Below, one piece after another: positions 43,108 to 50,734 of a DNA stretch of 64,000 nucleotides. A model generated the notes under the pieces. The model had not been told where the DNA came from, made no database searches, and saw only the letters and a list, made by a program, of their open reading frames with translations. Source of the stretch: Streptomyces noursei (GTDB taxonomy: Bacteria; Actinomycetota; Actinomycetes; Streptomycetales; Streptomycetaceae); assembly GCF_016917755.1 (NCBI RefSeq), contig NZ_CP070326.1, forward strand, positions 806,001 through 870,000, in the 5' to 3' direction. The stretch's first letter is position 1; each line of letters begins with the position of its first letter. Both the position numbers and the translations under genes were made by a program.

Positions 43108-43498
43108 TCGAAGCGGCCCCACCGCCTGCGCGAGCGGCGGCGCGACGGCGTGGCTGTCCGCCTGTTCACCGACCCGGGGTCGGATGGACAGGCGGTCGCC
43201 TCCAGCCAGCCGGCCTGGTCCAAGTCACCAGGGTCATGGCGGCCCAGGACCATCACGGCCAGGACGTGACAGCCAGGGCGTGACGGCCAGGACCCGCGGT
43301 GGGGCACCGGCCTCCGGACCTCCCTCACCCCAGTCGGACCACCCCCGCCAACATCATCAACTACGCACCACCGCACAGGAGTTACCAATCCCCGGCAATC
43401 CCTTCCGGGCCTGGCAGCCGGGCGTCATACTGCCTCCGTAGCAACTCCCTCAACTCCTCGCAACAGAGGACGAGTTCGATCACGGGGGTGCATGACAG
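43108..43498. other. intergenic region with short direct repeats
   Basis: About 390 bases. Around 43246-43292 GTGACGGCCAGGAC-like units recur (GGCCAGGACGTGACAGCCAG, then GGCGTGACGGCCAGGACC). No gene is visible; the right end is the promoter of the next operon. Confidence 0.4.
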
Positions 43499-45238
43499 TT
43501 GTCCGTGCCCGAACAACCCTCCTCCCCACCGACATCCACCGCATCGTCGTCGCACACCACCTCCCCTCCGCAGACCGCGCCGCCGGAGTACGGTCGCAGC
43601 GAGGCCACCCGGCTGCTCTGCGCGGGGGTCTACTTCGACGGGCAGTTCCGCCACCGCGTCATCCAGGAACTGGTCGAGCACGAGGAACGGCCGATCGCGC
43701 CCTCGCTGGGCTACGACGCACTGCCAGTCCTGGCGCACGCCCTGCGGGCCCGGCGCCGGGAGACCACAACCGGACTGGTGCTGCTCGCCGTCTGGGCGGT
43801 GTTCGTCGGGCTCGACCTGGCCGACATCGGTTCGCAGTCGCTGCTGCCCATCCCGTGGTTCCTGGCGTACGGAGCGGTCTGCTTCGTGTCGTGGTTCGCC
43901 CGCGGAACCAGGAGTTCCCTCTTCACCCTCCAGCGCTCGGTGATCAAGGAGGCCACCCGTGGGCGCCTGAAGGCGGTCCTGCCGGTCCTGCCGTTCGCGA
44001 TCGCGGTGGCGTACTGGGCGGTGGTGCTGCTGTCGCTGTTCCGCGGTGCCGATGCCTGGATCGCGGTGGTGTTCCCGATCCTGCTGGTGCCACCCGTGTG
44101 GGCGTACCGGACGCATGTCGTCTCCGTCATGCGCCATCAGTTGAGCCGTGACGCCTTCGCCAAGGGATGGCGCGCGGACCTGCCGGCCACCGAGCAGTTC
44201 CGGCGCATCGGTGCGGCCATCGCCCGCGAACAGCACGCCCGGCTGGCCATCTACGACCCGTTCCGGCCCTTCGTCGGCGCCGGTGAGCCGTACAAGCCGT
44301 GGTCGGTCGCCATGGAGCTCAAGCACAAGTCGTGGTCGGCACCGCCGGAGGCCGGTGAGGCGGGCGCTCCGCCCCCGCCCGTGTCGTTCGTCAAGCGGGA
44401 GTCCGCGAGCGAGGCCGCACCGCTCACCGGGCGTGAGGTCGTCGAACTGATCAAGCCCCGCCTGGCGGCCCTGCGCAACTCGGCCGCGGCCACCAGCCGG
44501 GACCGCCTGCGCGCCCTCGAAGTCGACGAGTTGGTCTATCTTCCGGTGGGGCTGCCGCGGGACCAGGTGGACTACGACCCCGAGGTCATCCGGGAACACC
44601 TGGACCGGGCGGTCGGGGAGGGCGCCGAGGCCCGCCGGCACTTCCTGCGGGTGCGCGTCGGGGCCTGGGACGAGCAGGTCGCGATCTGTCTGCTGGTCCG
44701 TATCCACACCCAGGGCGGGATGTTGGTCCTGGAGGTCGCGCCCCACGTCCTGACGCCCGTTCGCCCGGAGTTCAAGTCGGTGGATGTGCTGGCGGCGCAC
44801 GGTGCGGACGGCCCGCTGCGCGACGCCGTCCGCGGCGTGCTGACCAGTCCCTCGGCGGGTTTCGCCGCGGGGATCGCGATGTGCCAGACGGCGCTGTCGC
44901 TGTTCCGCACCTGGCTGATGATGCCGCAGTACGCCCTGCCGGACGCGCCGGCGGCGTCCGTGCGGGAGTTGGGGAGCGTCAAGGAGATCTCCCTGTTCCA
45001 GGAGATGGACCTCAGCCGGTATGTGAAGACGCTGCAGGACCGGATCGCCAACGGGGTGCAGGAGGCCCTGCGGAACAAGGGCTACGAAACAGGCGTGTTC
45101 GATCAGTACATCATCAACGTCGGCGAGGGCGGGGTCTTCATCGGCGGGATGAGCGGCGGCGCGGTCGCATCGGGCGAGCGGGCCTCGGCGAAACACACGG
45201 ACACATCGACGGAGAATTCGGGGGGCGGTCGAGGATGA
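43499..45238 (+). CDS. polytopic membrane protein with C-terminal Gly/Ala motif, component 1 of a coupled pair
   Basis: 579 residues from TTG 43499 (GTG 43505 possible), no family recognised. A Ser/Pro/Thr-rich tail (1-30) is followed by a short domain with CAGVYFDGQFRHRVIQELVE and four membrane segments between about residues 85 and 200 (TTGLVLLAVWAVFVGLDLA; WFLAYGAVCFVSWF; LPFAIAVAYWAVVLLSLF; AWIAVVFPILLVPPVWAY). A large soluble domain of about 350 residues follows. The C-terminus carries GGVFIGGMSGGAVASGERAS, a motif that recurs twice in the next gene. Its TGA overlaps the next ATG by four bases. The shared motif and coupling suggest the two proteins act together (inference). Confidence 0.75.
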   Translation: MSVPEQPSSPPTSTASSSHTTSPPQTAPPEYGRSEATRLLCAGVYFDGQFRHRVIQELVEHEERPIAPSLGYDALPVLAHALRARRRETTTGLVLLAVWAVFVGLDLADIGSQSLLPIPWFLAYGAVCFVSWFARGTRSSLFTLQRSVIKEATRGRLKAVLPVLPFAIAVAYWAVVLLSLFRGADAWIAVVFPILLVPPVWAYRTHVVSVMRHQLSRDAFAKGWRADLPATEQFRRIGAAIAREQHARLAIYDPFRPFVGAGEPYKPWSVAMELKHKSWSAPPEAGEAGAPPPPVSFVKRESASEAAPLTGREVVELIKPRLAALRNSAAATSRDRLRALEVDELVYLPVGLPRDQVDYDPEVIREHLDRAVGEGAEARRHFLRVRVGAWDEQVAICLLVRIHTQGGMLVLEVAPHVLTPVRPEFKSVDVLAAHGADGPLRDAVRGVLTSPSAGFAAGIAMCQTALSLFRTWLMMPQYALPDAPAASVRELGSVKEISLFQEMDLSRYVKTLQDRIANGVQEALRNKGYETGVFDQYIINVGEGGVFIGGMSGGAVASGERASAKHTDTSTENSGGGRG

Positions 45239-45921
45239 CGATCAGGGACCGGGGACGGGAAGCGGACCGGGAGCCGGCGACAGGCAGGGAAGGGACACCG
45301 GGCCCGGGGACCTCTGCCGGCGAAGCCGCCGGGCCGAGCGGGACGGCCGGGGCGACCGAAGAGGACGGCATCCCCCTCCCCCGCGCCCAGGCGCCGGCCG
45401 GCGGCAAAGGCCACGGCGGCGGGATCAGCATCGGTGTGCTGACCGGTGGCGCGGTCGCCGCCGGGGACCGCGCCAGCGCCGAGGACCGCTCGCTGCGGGA
45501 CGGCCGCGCGACACCGCCGCTCCCGCCCACGGCCGGCACGGAGGCACTCGCCGTACCGGGGAGCACTCCCGGCGGCATCAGCGTGGGCGTCATGGCGGGC
45601 GGCGCCGCTGCCGCCGGTCCGGACGCCCGGGCACTCGACGCCTCCACCCAGTCTGCCGTCGCCGCCTCGCCGGAACTCCGCGCGGCGCTCTCCACTCTGC
45701 GCGAGCAGTTACCGCTGCTCAACACCAGTGACGAGACGGCGGAGATCGATGCCCGGCTGGCCGACGCCGAGGAGGAGATCGACGCCACCGGGCAGGTGCG
45801 ACGGGACCGTCTGCAGTGGCTGCGCGACCGGCTGGACCTCGGCGCGACGGCCGTGGCCGGGCTCGCCTCGGCGGCGACCGTGGTGCAGCAGATCACCCAA
45901 CTCCTCGGCGGCCAGGGCTAA
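45235..45921 (+). CDS. component 2 of the coupled pair: two Gly/Ala motifs plus coiled coil, TTA-containing
   Basis: 228 residues, ATG overlapping the previous stop. The N-terminal 60 residues are disordered and rich in Gly, Ala and Pro. Two motif copies follow, GGISIGVLTGGAVAAGDRAS near residue 62 and GGISVGVMAGGAAAAGPDAR near residue 113. Then comes a charged heptad-like helix (AEIDARLADAEEEIDATGQV) and a hydrophobic C-terminal helix (TAVAGLASAATVVQQITQLL). Leucine 159 is TTA (45709-45711), so bldA control is expected. The stop codon TAA is made by the end of the MITE. Such C-terminal helices are seen in actinobacterial conflict-system proteins; assignment is speculative. Confidence 0.75.
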   Translation: MTIRDRGREADREPATGREGTPGPGTSAGEAAGPSGTAGATEEDGIPLPRAQAPAGGKGHGGGISIGVLTGGAVAAGDRASAEDRSLRDGRATPPLPPTAGTEALAVPGSTPGGISVGVMAGGAAAAGPDARALDASTQSAVAASPELRAALSTLREQLPLLNTSDETAEIDARLADAEEEIDATGQVRRDRLQWLRDRLDLGATAVAGLASAATVVQQITQLLGGQG

Positions 45922-46112
45922 GGGTTGTCCCGTAATCCCTGGCGGGCGCACGGCGACAGCTACGGCACTCCCCCAGTTGACGCCGGGAGGTACCCCCACG
46001 CCGCGTTGTCGGAACATCCGGATACACCCGGTATCCGGATGCCCCTCCGCCGTGCGATGCACCGCATCTGAGGCCGTGCGCTGATCCACCAGGAATTACG
46101 GGACAACCCTTA
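45919..46112. mobile_element. 190-bp MITE-like element with TA target duplication
   Basis: Imperfect terminal inverted repeats of 22 bp, 45921-45942 and 46089-46110, beginning AGGGTTGTCCCGTAAT and differing at one position. They are flanked by TA on both sides (45919-45920 and 46111-46112). No transposase inside. TA duplication fits IS630/Tc1-mariner type mobilisation. The left TA plus first base form the TAA stop of the upstream gene, and the downstream ribosome-binding site GGAGGGG follows the right TA directly. An inner stem ATCCGGATA / TATCCGGAT lies at 46016-46040. Confidence 0.82.
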
Positions 46113-46125
46113 GGAGGGGATCGGC

Positions 46126-46779
46126 ATGGCCCAATGGGACGAGGACACACAGGACTGGGTGGAACCACCACGACCGGCCGGCCGGCAGCCGGACGGCAGG
46201 TCCCGACGCATGTTGATCGTGACGGCCGCCGTGCTCGTACTGGTCGCGGGGGCCGTCGTCGGCCTCTACGAACTGGCCGGCGACGACGGCCCGGACACCT
46301 CGCAGTGGGGCATCCCCTCCGTCGTACCCAGCCCCGGCTGGTCGAGCACTCCCAGCGCCCCCTGGTCCTCGCCGGGATCGGGCGACCTGGGTACGACCGC
46401 CGACCCGTGCTCGGCGATCGACACCAGCACGGCGGCGTCCTTGGGGCTGTCCTCGGGGAGCGCCGCGAATCCGGGCAACTCACAGACCGGGATGAGGGCG
46501 TGCAGTTGGAGCGGGGCCGGATCCACCGCCGGCACGTCCATCACCTACACGCTCATCTACTCCAGGGACATCCCCATGTCGCCGGAGCCCACGCCGACCA
46601 GCATCTCCGGCCTGTCCTCCGCGTCGGTCGCCGGGAACGCCCAGGGGTGCGTGATCGTGTGGCCGGCCACGTTCGGCAAGGTGTTCGTGCACGCCAGGCC
46701 CAGCAGCGGAACGGAGGCGAGCCTGTGCACCGCCGCCGCCAACTTCGCCTCGCTGGTGGCCCCGAGAGTGCCTTCCTGA
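46126..46779 (+). CDS. DUF3558-like membrane-anchored protein
   Basis: 217 residues. One membrane anchor near residues 29-50 (MLIVTAAVLVLVAGAVVGLY) follows a charged 28-residue cytoplasmic tail. A Ser/Pro-rich stalk comes next, then a domain with DPCSAIDTSTAASLGLSS and RACSWSGAGS...ISGLSSAS...CVIVW, the Cys pattern of DUF3558. ATG 46126 with GGAGGGG. It sits 13 bases after the MITE, so its promoter must lie in the element or read through it. Function unknown. Confidence 0.8.
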   Translation: MAQWDEDTQDWVEPPRPAGRQPDGRSRRMLIVTAAVLVLVAGAVVGLYELAGDDGPDTSQWGIPSVVPSPGWSSTPSAPWSSPGSGDLGTTADPCSAIDTSTAASLGLSSGSAANPGNSQTGMRACSWSGAGSTAGTSITYTLIYSRDIPMSPEPTPTSISGLSSASVAGNAQGCVIVWPATFGKVFVHARPSSGTEASLCTAAANFASLVAPRVPS

Positions 46780-46959
46780 CCCTTCCGGCACCCCCTCCCC
46801 TCCGTCCGCCGGCCGCCGACACATTCCGAACGGACATTCGCCGGGCTCCCGTGACGGTGAATTCGGTGGCTGGTACGGGTTTCGGCCGCCATCCGGGGAA
46901 GCCTCGATCCGCACCGAAACATCCGGATAGCCGGATGGATCGCGATCGGGAGGTTTGTC

Positions 46960-47337
46960 ATGACACACCTGTCCCCGTTCCGCCGAGGCGCCGCTGTACT
47001 GGTGAGCGCCGGGCTCCTCTGCGGTGTCCTCGGAAGCGGCGTGGCCGCCGCCGCACCCCCGGGCGCCGTGCACGGCCCGTACAAGGGCCGCGTCACCGCC
47101 GCGTCCGGCCTCGCACTCCGAGCCGGCCCCGGGACCAACTACCGGGTGGTGGGGTCGCTGCACCACGGCGAGGTCGTCGGCATCCGCTGCAAGACCAACG
47201 GCCGGAACATCCACGGGAATCCGCGCTGGTACAAGATCCACGAAGGCCGGTTCGCCTGGGCATGGGCCTCGGCACGCTACATCCGGACGGCCGGGGAGAC
47301 GCCGCGCTGGTGCCGGGAGGGCCACCGCCACATCTGA
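46960..47337 (+). CDS. secreted bacterial SH3-domain protein
   Basis: 125 residues. Signal peptide: FRRGAAVLVSAGLLCGVLGS then GVAAAAPPG with cleavage after AAA. The mature part is one SH3b domain: GRVTAASGLALRAGPGTNYR, VVGSLHHGEVVGIRC and NPRWYKIHEGRFAWAWASARY. Two Cys (IRCK, WCRE) may pair. SH3b domains bind cell-wall peptides; this small stand-alone form is common in Streptomyces. An ATCCGGAT repeat lies upstream near 46920. A terminator hairpin follows. Confidence 0.87.
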   Translation: MTHLSPFRRGAAVLVSAGLLCGVLGSGVAAAAPPGAVHGPYKGRVTAASGLALRAGPGTNYRVVGSLHHGEVVGIRCKTNGRNIHGNPRWYKIHEGRFAWAWASARYIRTAGETPRWCREGHRHI

Positions 47338-47352
47338 TCCGCTCCAGGACAT

Positions 47353-47383
47353 CCGCCCCGGCCAGTCGTGACGGCCGGGGCGG
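47353..47383. terminator. hairpin terminator after SH3 gene
   Basis: Perfect 11-bp stem CCGCCCCGGCC / GGCCGGGGCGG with a 9-base loop, followed by CCCCTTT. Confidence 0.78.
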
Positions 47384-47406
47384 CCCCTTTGCCCCCGGCC
47401 CGTGGT

Positions 47407-48225
47407 TCAGGCGGCGTCGGAGCGGGTCGCGACGACCGCCACCGTCGTGTAGCCCATCGTGAAGCCGCCGCCCCGCGCGTCGAGGGCGGCGCCGACGCCC
47501 GCCAGCACCTGCGCCAACTTGCCCTGCGGGAGCCGGGTGAAGGCCCCCAGGGTGGGCATCTGATCCAGCCATGCGTCCCGGGTGTAGGTGTGTTCCCAGT
47601 CGTGTCGCCACTCCTCGGGGGCGCCGAAACCGCCCTGCTGCCGGATGCCGTCGGTGGTCCGGACGAGGACCGGTCGATAGGCGTCCAGGCCGCCCTTGGT
47701 CATCACCGTGAGATCGAAGGGGGCGTCGGGCAGTACCCGCCGGCAGACCTCGGCGATGGCCTCCGCCACATCGGACGGGAAGCGGAAGACGTTCCAGAAG
47801 GGCGCGAGCCGGCCGCCGGGGCGCAGTACCCGCGCGGCCTTGCCGGCGCCCGCGACCGGGTCGATCCAGTGCCACGCCGTGCCGGCGACGACCGCATCGA
47901 AGGTGCGGCCGGCGGGGTCCCAGCCCTCGAACGTCGCGACGTCGACCTCGGCGCCGAATTTCCTTGCCACGTCGGCCATTCGGACGTCCGGCTCGACCCC
48001 GCGCACCCGGCAGCCCGCCGCCCGGAACTGCCGGGTGGCAATACCCGTGCCACAGCCGACGTCGAGGACGTCGAGGTCGGGTCGGCCGGCGACGAGGTGC
48101 CGCACGAGGCCGTCGGGGTAGCGGGGCCGGGCCCGGTCGTAGCGCTCGGCGTCGATGCCGAACGACTCTGCCGCCTGGCGGTGTTGACGAGGGTCGACGT
48201 TGGCTGAAGGCTCTTTAGTGGGCAT
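47407..48225 (-). CDS. class I SAM-dependent methyltransferase, TetR-controlled
   Basis: 272 residues from ATG 48225. DLDVLDVGCGTGIATRQF is motif I near residue 55. VRGVEPDVRMADVARKFG and VVAGTAWHWIDPVAGAGKAA follow, then VLRPGGRLAPFWN. The AWHWID signature is typical of the UbiE-like small-molecule methyltransferases often called Crg1-like. The start codon lies inside the left operator of the divergent TetR gene, so repressor binding would block the promoter or start directly. Confidence 0.87.
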   Translation of the reverse strand: MPTKEPSANVDPRQHRQAAESFGIDAERYDRARPRYPDGLVRHLVAGRPDLDVLDVGCGTGIATRQFRAAGCRVRGVEPDVRMADVARKFGAEVDVATFEGWDPAGRTFDAVVAGTAWHWIDPVAGAGKAARVLRPGGRLAPFWNVFRFPSDVAEAIAEVCRRVLPDAPFDLTVMTKGGLDAYRPVLVRTTDGIRQQGGFGAPEEWRHDWEHTYTRDAWLDQMPTLGAFTRLPQGKLAQVLAGVGAALDARGGGFTMGYTTVAVVATRSDAA

Positions 48226-48255
48226 GCGCCCACTATGAGTGGGCGCATGCCCACT
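48217..48255. promoter_or_regulatory. double TetR operator with overall symmetry
   Basis: AGTGGGCATGCGCCCACT at 48217-48234 and its reverse complement AGTGGGCGCATGCCCACT at 48238-48255, separated by ATG. Each copy is also a palindrome (AGTGGGC / GCCCACT). The methyltransferase start codon is inside the left copy. Confidence 0.85.
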
Positions 48256-48311
48256 CGTCAACGGTGCGGCACAATGAAGGGGGTCCGACGAAGGAAGCGA
48301 AGGGGTGCACC

Positions 48312-48905
48312 GTGCCGACAGGGGTGGCCATCCGCGATGCGCGGCAGCAGTTGTTCGACGCCGCGGAGCGCGTCCTGCTGGAAGCGGGGCCGAACGCGCT
48401 GACCAGCCGCGCGGTCACCACGGAGGCGGGCGTCGCCAAGGGGGTGCTGCACCGGCACTTCGCCGATTTCGACGTCTTCCTCGCCGAGTTGGTGCGCGAC
48501 CGCATCGGTCGGATCGACGCTCAGGCGGACGCCCTGCGCGCGTCCGCCGGGACCGGCACCGTCGCCGAGCACCTCACCGGCGCGCTGACGGAGGTGTTCG
48601 AATCCGTCGCCGTGGCGATCGTCGGTCTCGTCATCTCCCGGGACGGTCTCCGTGCCCTGCTGCGGCAGGCCGGCTCGGTCGGCATTCCGGTGCTCGCCGA
48701 GGCCACCGCGATGATCGCCGCGTATCTGACCGTCGAGCGCGACCGGGGCCGCATCGCGGCCGACGCCGACGTGGACACCCTGGCGCCCACCCTGATCGGC
48801 GCCGGGCATCTGCTGTTCGCCGACCGGGAGGGCACCCCGCCGGGAGCCGAAGCCGTCCAGAAGGTCGTGACGACGGTCCTCGCCGGGGTGCTGCGAGAGC
48901 CGTGA
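48312..48905 (+). CDS. TetR-family transcriptional regulator
   Basis: 197 residues from GTG 48312, supported by GAAGGGG six bases upstream; GTG 48264 is in frame but has no ribosome-binding site. HTH: TSRAVTTEAGVAKGVLHRHF near residues 35-55. The C-terminal domain is Ala-rich and helical (MIAAYLTVERDRGRIAADAD). Divergent from the methyltransferase, with the double operator between, so it is almost certainly its repressor and its own. Confidence 0.9.
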   Translation: MPTGVAIRDARQQLFDAAERVLLEAGPNALTSRAVTTEAGVAKGVLHRHFADFDVFLAELVRDRIGRIDAQADALRASAGTGTVAEHLTGALTEVFESVAVAIVGLVISRDGLRALLRQAGSVGIPVLAEATAMIAAYLTVERDRGRIAADADVDTLAPTLIGAGHLLFADREGTPPGAEAVQKVVTTVLAGVLREP

Positions 48906-48994
48906 GGGCCGGGGTCAGCCGGCCGGCAACCGGCTGGCCCCGGCGGGGTGGTGGTCCGACGGGCTGGCGGGGGTGGCCTCGTCCGGTCCGGGGG

Positions 48995-49849
48995 TCACAG
49001 GGACTGCTTGAGATGGCCGGTGAGGAGCTGCCGCCAGCCGTCGCGCGCCTGCTGCCACTCGTCGGGGCAGCCCTCGGCGCGGTCCTCGGTGACCCGTCGG
49101 CCGTCACCGACCAGGTCCTTGTGCCGGTCCGGGTGCGCGCCGTAGACGTAGCAGGCGTAGTTGGCGGCGCGTTGGCCGTCCAGGCTGTGTTCGTCGAGCA
49201 GATCCGTCTCGTCGAACGGGCTCTCCTCGGCGGCGAGTGAGTAATCCGTGGCGGCGGTCAGCGCCTTGGTGTCGCCCGCGCGGCCCTGACCGATCAGCAT
49301 CACCGCGGCGAACTGGTCGGCCACGTCCTCCTCCCGGCCGGTGAAGCGCAGGCCGAGGCGGTCGATCAGCGCGTGCGCGCCCTCGTGATAGGCGGTCTCC
49401 TCGAGTACGGCGGCCACATGGGCGTCACGGCCGCCCGCGCCATCGGGCCGGTCGGCACCGCGGCCGACGTTCTCGAAGCGGTCGCGTATCTCGTCGACGT
49501 GCTCCACGCAGAAGTCGATGGATCCGGTCTCCGGGTCGTAGGCGGGTTCGGCCGCGCCGCACGCGCGGACCACGAACGGGATGCGGTGCGGCATCTTGAC
49601 GGTGTCGTTGAGCCGGTCGGCCGCCTTCTCCAGGATGCGCCGCGAGCGCAGATACGCGGTGGCGCGGGCCGCCTTGTCGCCGGTGCGGTACTGGACGGCG
49701 AAGCCGGCCGCGCCGGCCTTGCCGTGGCTGCGGCGGCCGGCGGCTTCCGCCGCCTCGGTCGTGTCCGGGCCGGCCGCGCAGCCGGTGACCGCGGCGGCCA
49801 ACGCCAGGGTCAGCAATGCCCGCATGCCGTTCCCCGTGCGGCGGCCCAT
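48995..49849 (-). CDS. DUF4344-like metallopeptidase lipoprotein
   Basis: 284 residues from ATG 49849 behind GAGGAGGGG; ATG 49825 possible. The N-terminus ALLTLALAAAVTGCAAG is a lipoprotein signal with lipobox VTGC. The zinc-binding site YHEGAHALIDRLGL (HExxH) lies near residue 170, followed by EEDVADQFAAVMLIG where the third ligand is expected. This is the DUF4344 putative metallopeptidase family, exported and anchored to the outer face of the membrane. Substrate unknown. Upstream on the same strand is a GNAT gene. Confidence 0.85.
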   Translation of the reverse strand: MGRRTGNGMRALLTLALAAAVTGCAAGPDTTEAAEAAGRRSHGKAGAAGFAVQYRTGDKAARATAYLRSRRILEKAADRLNDTVKMPHRIPFVVRACGAAEPAYDPETGSIDFCVEHVDEIRDRFENVGRGADRPDGAGGRDAHVAAVLEETAYHEGAHALIDRLGLRFTGREEDVADQFAAVMLIGQGRAGDTKALTAATDYSLAAEESPFDETDLLDEHSLDGQRAANYACYVYGAHPDRHKDLVGDGRRVTEDRAEGCPDEWQQARDGWRQLLTGHLKQSL

Positions 49850-49950
49850 GCCCCTCCTCACTCCCGCCGCGCTGCGCGGCTGTCTGTCCGAGCAGGGAAG
49901 AGGAAGATCAGGAGCCTGAGGTTCCGTTCTGTTGGACGACGTGCCGGGGA

Positions 49951-50532
49951 TCACCACAGTTTGTCGATGTCTCCCGGGTGGAGGGCGATGCGGGTGCCCC
50001 GGAACGACGCGCTGGCCTGCCGGGCGCGGGCGGAGAAGAAGGCCGCCATGGTGACCTTGTCGAACCCGGCCTGGTCGCTGGGGAAGGGGGCCTGCGGTGT
50101 TCCTCCGACGAGGACGGTGTCCGGGAGGTGGTGCCAGCCCGCGCTCTCGTAGAACGTCCGCAGCGGTCGGTCGCAGGTGAACAACCCCAGGTCGTGCCCC
50201 TGCGCGGCCAGTGCCTCCCGGGCCGCGGCCACCAGGCGCCGGCCGTGCCCGCGACCGCGCGCCGCACCACGCGTCACGACCGTACTCAGGCCGCCGGCCG
50301 CATAGCTCCGGCCGGCATGGTCGACGTCCTTGGAGAGGAGATCCAGCGCGGCCAGCACCGTCCCGCCGTCCACCAGCAGCATCGAGCGCGGTCGCAGCGC
50401 GGGGTCGTGGACGGGCGCCTCGGGCGGGGTGGCCGCGCCGTCCTCCGAGGGCCATGCCTGTTCCTGGATCTCCCGCACCTGGACGCGGAGTTCGACGGGC
50501 GTGGCGGCTTCGGGGAACGAGAGGATCTGCAC
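49951..50532 (-). CDS. GNAT-family N-acetyltransferase
   Basis: 193 residues from GTG 50532. The acetyl-CoA loop reads VVTRGAARGRGHGRRLVAAA (RGxGhG type), followed by GHDLGLFTCDRPLRTFYESA and GWHHLP, the usual last core of GNAT enzymes. It resembles aminoglycoside AAC(2')-like acetyltransferases in Streptomyces by layout, but substrate is not determined. The frame is open far upstream and the GTG has no strong ribosome-binding site, so the start is uncertain. Confidence 0.82.
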   Translation of the reverse strand: MQILSFPEAATPVELRVQVREIQEQAWPSEDGAATPPEAPVHDPALRPRSMLLVDGGTVLAALDLLSKDVDHAGRSYAAGGLSTVVTRGAARGRGHGRRLVAAAREALAAQGHDLGLFTCDRPLRTFYESAGWHHLPDTVLVGGTPQAPFPSDQAGFDKVTMAAFFSARARQASASFRGTRIALHPGDIDKLW

Positions 50533-50631
50533 CCGGCGATTCTGTACCGGCGGGGTGCCGACACCGCAACGGGTTTTCCCAGCGGCGTCGGGCCCCGCCA
50601 CCCAGGTCTCCGCAGCCGCAGGGCCGCAGAG

Positions 50632-50683
50632 ACACGGGGACACGGGGACACGGGGACACGGGGACACGGGGACACGGGGACAC
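50632..50683. repeat. 6.5 copies of an ACACGGGG octamer
   Basis: Six perfect ACACGGGG units followed by ACAC, between the divergent GNAT and permease genes, about 50 bases before the permease start. Octamer slippage would change promoter or leader spacing. Confidence 0.92.
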
Positions 50684-50734
50684 TCAAGCGTGTTCGTCAA
50701 CGGCCGGGCGGAGCCGTCGGGGAAGGATGCGGAC

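Noticed and set aside
50632..50683. Regular repeat considered as a CRISPR array.
   Set aside because: Units are 8 bp and directly adjacent with no spacers, and no cas genes are present.
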